A stretch of DNA of 64,000 bases from Pararhodobacter oceanensis (GTDB lineage Bacteria > Pseudomonadota > Alphaproteobacteria > Rhodobacterales > Rhodobacteraceae), in contig NZ_QDKM01000002.1 of the NCBI RefSeq assembly GCF_003076755.1, forward strand, positions 248,001-312,000, read 5' to 3'. A program made the translations under genes and the position numbers. Under the pieces are notes generated by a model, which did no database searches, was not told the origin of the DNA, and saw only the letters and a program-made list of their open reading frames with translations. This document shows positions 44,819 through 52,826 of the stretch, one piece after another (the first letter of the stretch is position 1; each line of letters starts with the position of its first letter).

Positions 44819-45706
44819 ATGGGGTTCCAAAATCCGCACATCCGCCGGTATGTCCGCGCGTCGATGGCCGAAGAAATGCTCAGCGCCGAAGTCGAGACGG
44901 AATTGGCCGTCGCCTGGCGCGATAATCGTGACGAGGCCGCCCTGCACCGGCTGATCCAGGCCTATGCGCGGCTGGCGGTGTCATTCGCCGGCCGGTTCCG
45001 GCGCTATGATGTGCCCTATGAGGATCTGATCCAGCAGGGTAATCTGGGGCTGATGCGCGCCGCCGAGAAATTCGACCCCGAGAACGGCGCGCGCTTTTCG
45101 ACCTATGCCTCTTGGTGGATCCGCGCCTCGATGCAGGATTATGTGATGCGCAACTGGTCGATGGTGCGGACCGGCACCAATGCGACGCAGAAAAAGCTGT
45201 TTTTCCACCTGCGCCGGGTGATCGCCAAACATATCGACGACGAGAGCCGCGAAGAGCCGCTCTCGGTGCTGGTCGCGCGCGAGCTTGAGGTGCCCGAGGC
45301 GCAGGTCGAGGCGATGATGGGGCGGATGTCCGGCCCCGATCTGTCGCTCGATGCGCCGCAATCCTCGGATGACGAGGGGCGGAGCTGGGTCGAGACCATC
45401 GAGGATGAGGATGCGCAGACCGAGGCCGATGTCGCCGCGCGTTTGGACGGTGAGCGCCGCCGCGCCGCGCTCTATGATGCGGTGCAGCAATTGCCTGAAC
45501 GCGAGCGGGTGATCGTTGCCGCGCGCCATCTGGCGGAAGTGCCGACCACGCTCAGCGATCTGGGCGCCGATATGGGCATCTCGAAGGAACGCGTGCGCCA
45601 GTTGGAAGCGCGGGCTTTGGCGCGGGTGACCGAGACCGTGCGCGCGGGCAATCTGGTGGGCAATCAGGCCGGAAATCAGGCGGGCGAGCTGGTTGAGGCT
45701 GCGTAG
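44819..45706 (+). CDS. RpoH-family (RpoHII-like) sigma factor
   Basis: A 295-residue sigma-32 family factor. Region 2 shows YEDLIQQGNLGLMRAAEKFD and FSTYASWWIRASMQDYVMRN. The RpoH box follows as QKKLFFHLRR, which marks the family, and region 4 as SDLGADMGISKERVRQLEAR. From family knowledge, Rhodobacter has two RpoH factors and RpoHII serves singlet-oxygen and oxidative stress; assigning this one to RpoHII is an inference. AAAGGGG precedes ATG 44819. The C-terminus carries a short GNxxGNQAGNQAG tail. Confidence 0.88.
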   Translation: MGFQNPHIRRYVRASMAEEMLSAEVETELAVAWRDNRDEAALHRLIQAYARLAVSFAGRFRRYDVPYEDLIQQGNLGLMRAAEKFDPENGARFSTYASWWIRASMQDYVMRNWSMVRTGTNATQKKLFFHLRRVIAKHIDDESREEPLSVLVARELEVPEAQVEAMMGRMSGPDLSLDAPQSSDDEGRSWVETIEDEDAQTEADVAARLDGERRRAALYDAVQQLPERERVIVAARHLAEVPTTLSDLGADMGISKERVRQLEARALARVTETVRAGNLVGNQAGNQAGELVEAA

Positions 45707-45848
45707 ATCGGCGGCTAAAAGATGCGGGGTGCGCGGGTGATCTCGCCCCCCGCGGCCTGTGGATAGTCCACACCATTGCCGCAATTTTACCGCAATCGGG
45801 AACTATTCCTTAACGATTGACAGGTAGTGACGTAGCTGGGAACCGGCG

Positions 45849-46538
45849 ATGGGCGAGAGCAACACGGCAGTCAAGGAGCAGGCAGCGCGGCGCGAGACTA
45901 GCGCGGCGACCCTGGGAGCGTTGAAAATTCATCAAACATGGATGTGGCGGAAATCGGGGCTGGTGCTCAGTTTCATGATTGCGCTGGCCACCGCTGTGTT
46001 ATCCTTGACCGCGATCCCGCCCGAGGCGATCTCGATCGAAGGGCTGGACAAAGCCTATCATTTCGCCGGTTTTCTGCTGATCATTTTCCCGCTGATCGTC
46101 ACCGACTCGCGGCGCTGGTATTGGGCGGTGCCTTTGGTGATCCTTTACGGCGGCGCGATTGAATTGATCCAGCCGACGGTGGGGCGCAGCGCCGAATGGC
46201 TGGATTTCGGCGCCAATGTCACCGGTGTTCTGGCCGGTGCGGCGCTGGCCGAGATCTTGCACGACCGTATTCATCGCTCGGTGTTCGACGAATCGCCCCT
46301 GTCGGCGCAGGAACAGGCGGCGCGCGAGGCCGAGCAGATGGAGGCGGTGCGGCGCGAGTTGATGGATGAATTGCGCGTGGTGCTGCGTGAGGAATTGGGC
46401 GGGGTGCCGCATGCGGGGCCGGAGCGTCCGGTGGGCCCGTCACCCGCCGAGGATGCCGCAGCGCAGGGGGCAGGGCCGGAAGGTCAGGCGCCGGTGCGGC
46501 TGTCGGTGGTGGGCAAGAGCGGCGGGCGGTCGGGGTAG
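45849..46538 (+). CDS. VanZ-like family membrane protein
   Basis: A 229-residue protein with about four membrane segments (SGLVLSFMIALATAVLSLTA, AYHFAGFLLIIFPLIV, WAVPLVILYGGAIELIQP, ANVTGVLAGAALAEIL). The VanZ signature residues are present: DKAYHFAGF and IELIQPTVGRSAEWLDFGAN. A charged cytosolic tail (about 150-229) with Ala/Pro/Gly follows. The function of non-vancomycin VanZ homologues is unknown. It is monocistronic. Confidence 0.8.
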   Translation: MGESNTAVKEQAARRETSAATLGALKIHQTWMWRKSGLVLSFMIALATAVLSLTAIPPEAISIEGLDKAYHFAGFLLIIFPLIVTDSRRWYWAVPLVILYGGAIELIQPTVGRSAEWLDFGANVTGVLAGAALAEILHDRIHRSVFDESPLSAQEQAAREAEQMEAVRRELMDELRVVLREELGGVPHAGPERPVGPSPAEDAAAQGAGPEGQAPVRLSVVGKSGGRSG

Positions 46539-46599
46539 GGGCGTTTCGCCGGCTTTCGCCGCGATGTGTATTGCTACCCCCCCGAGCTTGGCGGGAAGG

Positions 46600-46745
46600 G
46601 ACGCGCCCGATCCTGGGTGGGCGCAGTCACGATTACTGCAGTGCGCTGTGCTCCAAAGCATCAATGACTTCAGAACGTTACACGACATCGCCAAGGCGCC
46701 CTCCCGGGGGGAGGGTCGGGCGCGGCCCGGGGTGCCCCCGGGCCA
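46600..46745 (+). repeat. 150-bp GC-rich intergenic repeat, copy B3
   Basis: It contains GCGCCCGATCCTGGGTGGGC, AAAGCAT, then GACATCGCCAAGGCGCCCTC and CCGGGGGGAGGGTCGGGCGC, with GGCCCGGGG-TG-CCCCCGGGCC at its end. The order and about 117-base spacing from GCGCCCGA to GGGTCGGG match copy B1, while the middle differs. It fills the gap between the VanZ-like gene and the DUF2125 gene. Confidence 0.7.
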
Positions 46746-46768
46746 AACAGGGTCTCAAGGCGTTTCGT

Positions 46769-47764
46769 TTACCACAGCGGCGGCAGTTGTCCGACTTGGA
46801 TCGGGCCGAGCCAGACGGCGCCGTCGCGCACCGAGAAACCGGCCTCTATGCGCTCGGGATTATCAGGCGCCACCAGCCCCTGCAGCGCCATCACGATCAG
46901 CGCGTCATGCTCGGCGGGCATCACCCCCGCCGCGCGCGCCAGATCAACCAGCGCCCGCCAGCCGGTCACCGTCACCAAGACATCGCCCGAGAGGCGCCCG
47001 TCCATCCCCGGCGTCAGATTGCCCGAGGCGGTGATATCGGTGCCGGTCCATGCCGCGCGCCCGCCGGTCAGGCTGAGGCGGGTGAGGCGGGGTTCGGCGC
47101 CGCCGATCAGATGGCGGTCGATGGCGCGGTCGAATTCCACCTCGGCATCCAGCCGCAGCACATCGAAAAACCGCGGGTAAAGGCGCTGGGGGTCTTCGCG
47201 CTCCATGAGCGGTTGGTCGGGGATCAGGGTTTCCAAGAGCACCGAAATCTGGTGCTCGCGGGGCGCGATCCGGCGGCTGGCGGCGCGGAGCCCGTCGATT
47301 TGATGGGTCTGGCCGTTCACCATCACCTCAAGCTGCTGGCCGACCAAGGCGATGCGCTCTAGGGGCAAATCGCGGCCCGCTTCGGCAACTAGGCTCGCGC
47401 GCATATCCTCGCTATGGACCAGCGCCTCATGACCAAAGACGGTGAGGCGTTGGTCATGGGGGAAAACCGCGATCAGATGGTTGAGCCGGTAAGAGAGCGC
47501 GAAAAACTGCACGAAGGGCGCCGACCATGCGATGCCCTCACTGGCGACGCGCGGGGCGTCAAAGGTCACGTCAAAGCGGTTCGGAAAGCCGCGAATCACA
47601 TGGCCCTCGGTGCTGACCTCGGCGCCCGCGTCCTGCGCCGCGACCAAGCCGCTGGTGATCGCCGAATCCAGCGCCCGCGCACCGATAAACCAATATCCGC
47701 ACCAGCCCAAGGCCGCCACAACTGCCAGAACTGCCAGAACGCGCATGGCCCACCCCGTTGTCAT
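46769..47764 (-). CDS. DUF2125 family protein
   Basis: A 331-residue protein with an N-terminal signal anchor (MRVLAVLAVVAALGWCGYWF) and a beta-rich periplasmic body typical of DUF2125 (GFPNRFDVTFDAPRVAS, HDALIVMALQGLVAPD, MEREDPQRLYPRFFDVL). The family is alphaproteobacterial and of unknown function. Start 47746 (MRVLAV) is an alternative. It is divergent from chaC. Confidence 0.85.
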   Translation of the reverse strand: MTTGWAMRVLAVLAVVAALGWCGYWFIGARALDSAITSGLVAAQDAGAEVSTEGHVIRGFPNRFDVTFDAPRVASEGIAWSAPFVQFFALSYRLNHLIAVFPHDQRLTVFGHEALVHSEDMRASLVAEAGRDLPLERIALVGQQLEVMVNGQTHQIDGLRAASRRIAPREHQISVLLETLIPDQPLMEREDPQRLYPRFFDVLRLDAEVEFDRAIDRHLIGGAEPRLTRLSLTGGRAAWTGTDITASGNLTPGMDGRLSGDVLVTVTGWRALVDLARAAGVMPAEHDALIVMALQGLVAPDNPERIEAGFSVRDGAVWLGPIQVGQLPPLW

Positions 47765-47860
47765 TAACTGATCCGCTGTTTACATCCCCTTGAGGGCCGC
47801 CGCCAGAGATTAGCGCCGCAGAGCCGTCGCAGAGACGCCACCCAGCCAAGAGGAACCGGA

Positions 47861-48409
47861 ATGCAGTCATTATGGGTCTTTGGATACGGGTCGCTGGTGT
47901 GGAATCCGGGGTTTGCCTGGACCGCGCGGCGGATTGCGCGATTGGACGGGTTCCACCGCTCGTTTTGTATGCGCTCGATCCATCACCGCGGCACCGTGCA
48001 GGACCCCGGTCTGGTGCTGGCGCTTGATGCCGCCGAGGGGGCAAATTGCCACGGGGTCGCCTTTGAGATCGCGCCGCAGATTGCCGAGGAAACGCTGGAA
48101 TATCTACGCGCGCGCGAGTTGATCTCGGCGGCCTATCTGGAGACCCGCCAGCGGCTGACACTGGAGGACGGGAAGGATGCGGGGCGCGAGGTCGAGGCGG
48201 TGGTCTATGTCATCGACCGCGATCACGGGCAGTATTGCGGCGCGCTGGAGCTGGAGGATCAGGCACAGATTATCGCTGCGGCGGTGGGCGACCGTGGCCC
48301 GAATTGCGAGTATCTGCACCAGACCACCGCGCATCTGGCCGAGCTGGGCCTGCCCGACCCCGAGTTGCAGTGGCTCTCGGATCGGGTGAAGATGTTGAAA
48401 ACCGCATAG
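47861..48409 (+). CDS. Gamma-glutamylcyclotransferase (ChaC family)
   Basis: A 182-residue ChaC-like enzyme that degrades glutathione to 5-oxoproline and Cys-Gly. The substrate-binding start LWVFGYGSLVWNPGF is diagnostic. GFHRSFCMRSIHHRGT and LRARELISAAYLET (with the likely catalytic Glu in LRARE) follow, then GPNCEYLHQTTAHL. It stands alone, divergent from the DUF2125 gene. Confidence 0.9.
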   Translation: MQSLWVFGYGSLVWNPGFAWTARRIARLDGFHRSFCMRSIHHRGTVQDPGLVLALDAAEGANCHGVAFEIAPQIAEETLEYLRARELISAAYLETRQRLTLEDGKDAGREVEAVVYVIDRDHGQYCGALELEDQAQIIAAAVGDRGPNCEYLHQTTAHLAELGLPDPELQWLSDRVKMLKTA

Positions 48410-48472
48410 TTCGCAGTTGGCAAACCCGCCTATAGCTACTAGATTTTGTGGTGCAATGACCGGGTGCTACAT

Positions 48473-49693
48473 ATGGCGAAAGATTTGAAAGCGGGCGCGC
48501 TGGGGCCGATTGGCGGGGTCCAGTTCACCAAGCCATTCCGGCAATTGTCCCTGATGCTGGTCTCGCTGGCGCTGGTGCTGGTCGGCGTCTCGCTGGCCTA
48601 TCCGCGCATTTCGGGGATTTTTCTGGCCAATATCTGGCTGAACGGCTTCATCCTGTTGGTGTTCGTGATCGGCGTGTTGGCGACGATCTGGCAGGTGGTG
48701 CAACTGTTCTCTTCGGTGCGCTGGGTTGGCGGGTTCGTTGCCGAAACCCCGGGCCATCAGATCACCATTGCGCCGCGGCTTCTGGCGCCTTTGGCCTCGC
48801 TTTTGCGCTCGCGCGGGAATAGTAGTCATATCTCCTCGACCTCGGCGCGCTCGATCCTTGAATCGGTGGCGACGCGGATCGACGAAGAGCGCGATATCAC
48901 GCGGTATCTGGTTAACCTGCTGATTTTCTTGGGGCTTTTGGGCACGTTTTACGGGCTGGCGACCTCGGTTCCGGCGGTGGTCGAGACGATCCGCTCCTTG
49001 GCGCCGCAGGACGGTGAAAGCGCGATGGCCGGTTTTGGCCGCTTGATGAGCGGGCTTGAGGCGCAGATGGGCGGCATGGGCACGGCGTTTTCCAGCTCGC
49101 TCTTGGGCCTCGCCGGATCGCTGGTGGTCGGCATTCTGGAGCTGTTCGCCTCACAGGCGCAGAACCGGTTCTACCGCGAACTTGAGGAATGGCTCTCGTC
49201 GATCACCCGTCTGGGCACCGCGTCCGAGGGCGAGGGCGGCTCGGAAGGGATGGCGGCGGTGGCCGAAATCCTCGACAGCCTGACCGAACAGATGGACGGG
49301 ATGCGCGCGCTACAGGCGGAAAGCGAGGCCGGACGTTCGCAGTTGGATCAGGGGCTGGCGACGCTGGCCGAGGCGGTTGACCGGCTGTCGCTGCGATTCG
49401 AGATGGAGGCCTCCTCAGCGGCGGCGCTGACGCGGGTGGCCGAGGGGCAAGAGGCGCTGGTCGCCGAGTTGCGCGGCAAGCTGGGCGATGAGGATGAGCC
49501 GCATATCGAGGCGGAAACGCGTCTGCGGCTGCGCTCGATGGATGTGCAACTGGTGAGAATCCTTGAGGAATTATCCGCCGGCCGGCAGGAATCCATGGCC
49601 GATATGCGCAGCGATCTGGCGGTTTTGACGCAGGCGGTGCGGCAATTGAACCGGCAGCAACCGCCCAGCGTCGGGCCTGAAGGGGCAGACTGA
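48473..49693 (+). CDS. MotA/TolQ/ExbB-like membrane channel protein
   Basis: A 406-residue membrane protein with four predicted helices: about 26-43, 52-79, 145-165 and 204-226. The last two form a MotA/TolQ-type core (NLLIFLGLLGTFYGLATSVP, GMGTAFSSSLLGLAGSLVVG). A long charged cytosolic coiled tail (about 240-406) is rich in Glu and Arg. The ATG at 48473 is the first good start. Its stop overlaps the next ATG, so it pairs with a MotB-like partner as an ion-driven motor unit. The load is unknown. Confidence 0.8.
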   Translation: MAKDLKAGALGPIGGVQFTKPFRQLSLMLVSLALVLVGVSLAYPRISGIFLANIWLNGFILLVFVIGVLATIWQVVQLFSSVRWVGGFVAETPGHQITIAPRLLAPLASLLRSRGNSSHISSTSARSILESVATRIDEERDITRYLVNLLIFLGLLGTFYGLATSVPAVVETIRSLAPQDGESAMAGFGRLMSGLEAQMGGMGTAFSSSLLGLAGSLVVGILELFASQAQNRFYRELEEWLSSITRLGTASEGEGGSEGMAAVAEILDSLTEQMDGMRALQAESEAGRSQLDQGLATLAEAVDRLSLRFEMEASSAAALTRVAEGQEALVAELRGKLGDEDEPHIEAETRLRLRSMDVQLVRILEELSAGRQESMADMRSDLAVLTQAVRQLNRQQPPSVGPEGAD

Positions 49694-52569
49694 TGGGTCT
49701 GTCGCGGCGCGGCTCACAGCGGTTTTCGGCCTCGATTTGGCCGGGGTTTGTCGATGCGATGACGGCGCTATTGCTGATCCTGATGTTCGTGCTGTCGATT
49801 TTCATGATCGTGCAAAGCGTGATGCGCGACACGATCAATTCCCAAGACAGCGAGCTGGAGGGGCTGACCGCGCAGGTGGCCAATCTGACCGATGCTTTGG
49901 GCCTGTCGCGGGGCCGTGTCGAGGCGCTGACCGGCGAGGTCGCGGGGCTGAGCGGCGATCTGGCGGCATTGCGCGCGAACTCGCGCCAGCAAGAGGCGAC
50001 AATTGCGGCATTGGGGCGGGATTTGACCGCGCGGGGCGAGGCCTTGGAGGCGGCAGAGAGCCAGATCACCGCCTTCGAGGCGCAAGTCGCGGCGCTGATC
50101 GCGGAACGCGCGGATTTGGGCGCGCAGCTGGCCGAGGTGGAGGCGGCGCGCGATGCGGTTATCTCGGAGGCCGAGGCGCTGGATCTGGCACTGGCGCAGG
50201 CGCGCGACGAGATGGACGCGCAGGTCGAGGCGGCGCGGCTTTTGGCGGCGGAACGCGAGGCGGTCGAGGCGGCGCTGGCCGAGATGCTGGCGCGGTTGAG
50301 CGAGACCGAGGCGGAGCGCGATACGGCACGCGCGACACTGGCGGAAACCCGCGAGACCTTGGGCCGCGCGGTGGGCGAACAGGCGGCGACTTTGGCGCGG
50401 CTGTCGGACACTTTGGCGACCCTGCAACGGGTGCAGGGCGAGCGGCAGGCGGCATTGGATTTGCAGGCGCAGACGGCGGCGTCCTTGGCCGCGCGCGAGG
50501 CGGCGCTGGCGGAGGCGACGGCGCTATCCGAGGCGCAACTGGCGGAAATTGCGCGGCTGGATGCGAGCCTGAGCGACAGCGAATTGGCGCGGCAGCAGGC
50601 GCTGGCGGAACTGGCGGCGTTGGACGAAGGCACGCAGGCGCGGATTGCGGAGCTGGAGGCGGCGTTGAGCGCGGAGGAGCTGGCGCGGACGCAGGCTTTG
50701 GCGGAGCTGGTGGCGCTGGATGAGGGGACGCAGGCGCGGATTGCGGAGTTGGAGGCGGCGTTAAGTGCCGAGGAACTGGCGCGGACGCAGGCGCTGGCGG
50801 AACTGGCGGCGCTGGATGAGGGGGCGCAGGCGCGGATTGCCGAGTTGGAGGCGGCGTTGAGTGCCGAGGAACTCGCGCGGCAGCAGGCTTTGGCGGAATT
50901 GGCGGCGCTGGATGAAGGGACGCAGGCGCGAATTGCCGAGTTGGAGGCGGCACTGAGCGCCGAGGAACTGGCGCGGACGCAGGCTCTGGCGGAATTGGCG
51001 GCGTTGGATGAGGGGACGCAGGCGCGGATTGCGGAGCTGGAGGCGGCGTTGAGCGTGGAGGAGCTGGCGCGGACGCAGGCTCTGGCGGAATTGGCGGCGT
51101 TGGACGAGGGCACGCAGGCGCGGATTGCGGAGCTGGAAGCAGAGTTGAGTGCCGAGGAACTGGCGCGGACGCAGGCTCTGGCGGAATTGGCGGCGCTGGA
51201 TGAAGGGACGCAGGCGCGGATTGCGGAGCTGGAGGCGGCGTTGAGTGCTGAGGAACTCGCGCGGGTGCAGGCTCTGGCGGAATTGGCGGCACTGGATGAA
51301 GGCACGCAGGCGCGGATTGCGGAGCTGGAGGCGGAGCTGAGTGCCGAGGAACTGGCGCGGCGGCAGGCTTTGGCGGATCTGGCGGCGCTGGATGAAGGCA
51401 CGCAGGCGCGGATTGCGGAGTTGGAGGCGGAATTGAGCGCGGCGGAACTGGCGCGGCAGCAGGCTTTGGCGGAACTCGCGGCGTTGCGGGACAGTCTGGG
51501 CGAGGATGTCTCAGAGGCCGAGGCGGCGCGACTGGCCGAGGCGGCAGCGGCGCAGGCATTGCGCGAGCGGCTGGCCGAGGTTGAGGGCGAGTTGAGCCGC
51601 GAGGAGGCGGCGCGACTGGCGGAACTCGCGGCGGCGGAGACCCTGCGCGCGCGCCTGCGCGATGCGGATACCGAACTGACGGCAATGACCTTGGCGCTGG
51701 AGGCGCAGCGGCGCGAGGCCGAGGAAACCCTGACGCTTTTGGCGGCGGCGCAGGCGGCGCGCGAAGAGGCCGAAGCGCAGGTGGCGCGCGAATTGACCGA
51801 GTCGCAGACCCGCGCGGCGCTGTTGGAACTGGCTTCGGCGCAGCTGGCCGAGGCCGAGGCGCTGGCCAGCGAGGACCAGCAGCGCTTGGCATTGTTGAAC
51901 GAGCAGGTGGCGCAATTGCAGCGGCAGGTTTCGGGCTTGCAGGAGCTGTTGGGCGAATCGCGGGTGCGCGAGGCTGCGGCGGATACGCAGATTGCGACGC
52001 TGGGTTCGGATCTGAACGCGGCGCTGGCGCGGGTGGCGGCGGAAGAGCGGCGGCGCGCGGAACTCGAAGAGGCCGAGCGGCGGCGGCTGGAGGCCGAGGC
52101 CGAGCAGCTTGAGCGCTACCGGTCGGAGTTTTTCGGCCAGATGCGGGCGATTCTGGCGGGGCGCGAGGGGGTCAGCATTGTCGGCGACCGCTTTGTGTTT
52201 TCCTCGGAGGTGCTGTTTGAACCCGGCTCGGCGGATCTGGCGCGCGGCGGGCGCGAGCAGATTGCCAATGTGGTGGCGATCCTCTCGGATGTGGCGGCTG
52301 ATATTCCGTCGCAGATCGACTGGATCCTGCGCGTCGACGGGCATACCGATAATGTGCCGGTGCCGGCGGGCGCGGCCTACGGCTCGAACTGGGAGTTGAG
52401 CCAGGCGCGGGCGCTCTCGGTGGTGCTCTATATGATCGAGGATCTGGGGTTTGCGCCCGAACGGCTGGCGGCGGCGGGGTTCGGCGAATACCGGCCGGTA
52501 GCCGAAGGCTCGAGCCGCGAGGCGAGGGCGCAGAACCGGCGGATTGAGTTGAAGCTGACCGAGCGGTGA
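49693..52569 (+). CDS. OmpA/MotB-like protein with giant coiled coil
   Basis: A 958-residue protein. A single N-terminal membrane helix (about 15-42) begins WPGFVDAMTALLLILMF, with the proton-channel-type Asp21 known from MotB. Residues about 45-820 are a coiled coil rich in Ala, Glu and Leu, including nine tandem 32-residue repeats at 297-584. The C-terminal OmpA-like peptidoglycan-binding domain (about 824-958) shows VLFEPGSADL, DGHTDNVP and NWELSQARA. With the upstream MotA-like protein it forms a probable ion-powered stator. The long spacer is far larger than in MotB. Confidence 0.85.
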   Translation: MGLSRRGSQRFSASIWPGFVDAMTALLLILMFVLSIFMIVQSVMRDTINSQDSELEGLTAQVANLTDALGLSRGRVEALTGEVAGLSGDLAALRANSRQQEATIAALGRDLTARGEALEAAESQITAFEAQVAALIAERADLGAQLAEVEAARDAVISEAEALDLALAQARDEMDAQVEAARLLAAEREAVEAALAEMLARLSETEAERDTARATLAETRETLGRAVGEQAATLARLSDTLATLQRVQGERQAALDLQAQTAASLAAREAALAEATALSEAQLAEIARLDASLSDSELARQQALAELAALDEGTQARIAELEAALSAEELARTQALAELVALDEGTQARIAELEAALSAEELARTQALAELAALDEGAQARIAELEAALSAEELARQQALAELAALDEGTQARIAELEAALSAEELARTQALAELAALDEGTQARIAELEAALSVEELARTQALAELAALDEGTQARIAELEAELSAEELARTQALAELAALDEGTQARIAELEAALSAEELARVQALAELAALDEGTQARIAELEAELSAEELARRQALADLAALDEGTQARIAELEAELSAAELARQQALAELAALRDSLGEDVSEAEAARLAEAAAAQALRERLAEVEGELSREEAARLAELAAAETLRARLRDADTELTAMTLALEAQRREAEETLTLLAAAQAAREEAEAQVARELTESQTRAALLELASAQLAEAEALASEDQQRLALLNEQVAQLQRQVSGLQELLGESRVREAAADTQIATLGSDLNAALARVAAEERRRAELEEAERRRLEAEAEQLERYRSEFFGQMRAILAGREGVSIVGDRFVFSSEVLFEPGSADLARGGREQIANVVAILSDVAADIPSQIDWILRVDGHTDNVPVPAGAAYGSNWELSQARALSVVLYMIEDLGFAPERLAAAGFGEYRPVAEGSSREARAQNRRIELKLTER
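50581..51444 (+). repeat. Nine tandem 96-bp (32-residue) repeats in the OmpA/MotB-like gene
   Basis: Units start at 50581, 50677 and every 96 bases after, with a partial tenth unit from 51445. The core reads ELAR-x-QALAELAALDEG-T-QARIAELEA. Units differ by a few residues and by many synonymous changes (ttg/ctg, ggc/ggg). 32 is not a multiple of 7, so each unit must contain a heptad break; the D-E-G turn is the likely place. Confidence 0.9.
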
Positions 52570-52609
52570 GTCGCGCCAAAGGCGCGCGGTAAGGGGAAGC
52601 GGCGCTTGG

Positions 52610-52712
52610 GGGCGTCGAGCCCCCGCGCGCCGCATGGGTGGCCCCATACGCCACCAAGGGGGTTTTCCACCCCCTTGGGGACCCCCGAGGATATTTAGAG
52701 CACAAAGTTGGG
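52610..52712 (+). repeat. ATATTT-family intergenic repeat, copy 4 (long form)
   Basis: GGGGGCGTCGAGCCCCCGC hairpin, GGGTGGCCCC, then AAGGGGGTTTTCCACCCCCTT, GGGGACCCCCGAGGATATTT and AGAGCACAAAG. Nearly every block recurs in copy 5 at 57411. It follows the OmpA/MotB-like gene by 41 bases. Confidence 0.8.
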
Positions 52713-52754
52713 GGCGGTTTTCTGGCGTGGTGAGTGGAAAGGGGCGCGAATTTT

Positions 52755-52802
52755 CCTGTTGGGGTGAGGCCTTTGCACAGTGCATGCGCTCACGCCAACA
52801 GG
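52755..52802. terminator. Hairpin between convergent genes, downstream of murA
   Basis: CCTGTTGGGGTGAG (52755-52768) pairs with CTCACGCCAACAGG (52789-52802), one mismatch; the loop holds a smaller TGCAC-A-GTGCA hairpin. It lies 25 bases past the murA stop. On the minus strand TTTTCC-type sequence is lacking, so Rho-independent function is uncertain. Confidence 0.45.
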
Positions 52803-52826
52803 GGGGAGAATTCAGCGCGCCACGGC

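Noticed and set aside
50581-51492. Regular 96-bp repeats as a CRISPR array
   Set aside because: Repeats are contiguous, in frame and coding, with no unique spacers and no cas genes.
49203-51892. Very long open frames antisense to the OmpA/MotB-like repeat gene
   Set aside because: They are composition shadows: low-complexity Ser/Ala/Arg or Pro/Arg translations with no ribosome site and no family motif.
48473-52569. MotA/MotB-like pair as a Zorya anti-phage system
   Set aside because: Zorya needs ZorC/ZorD or ZorE next to ZorA/ZorB. The neighbours here are ChaC and MurA, and the long coil is on the MotB-like protein and not mainly on the MotA-like tail.
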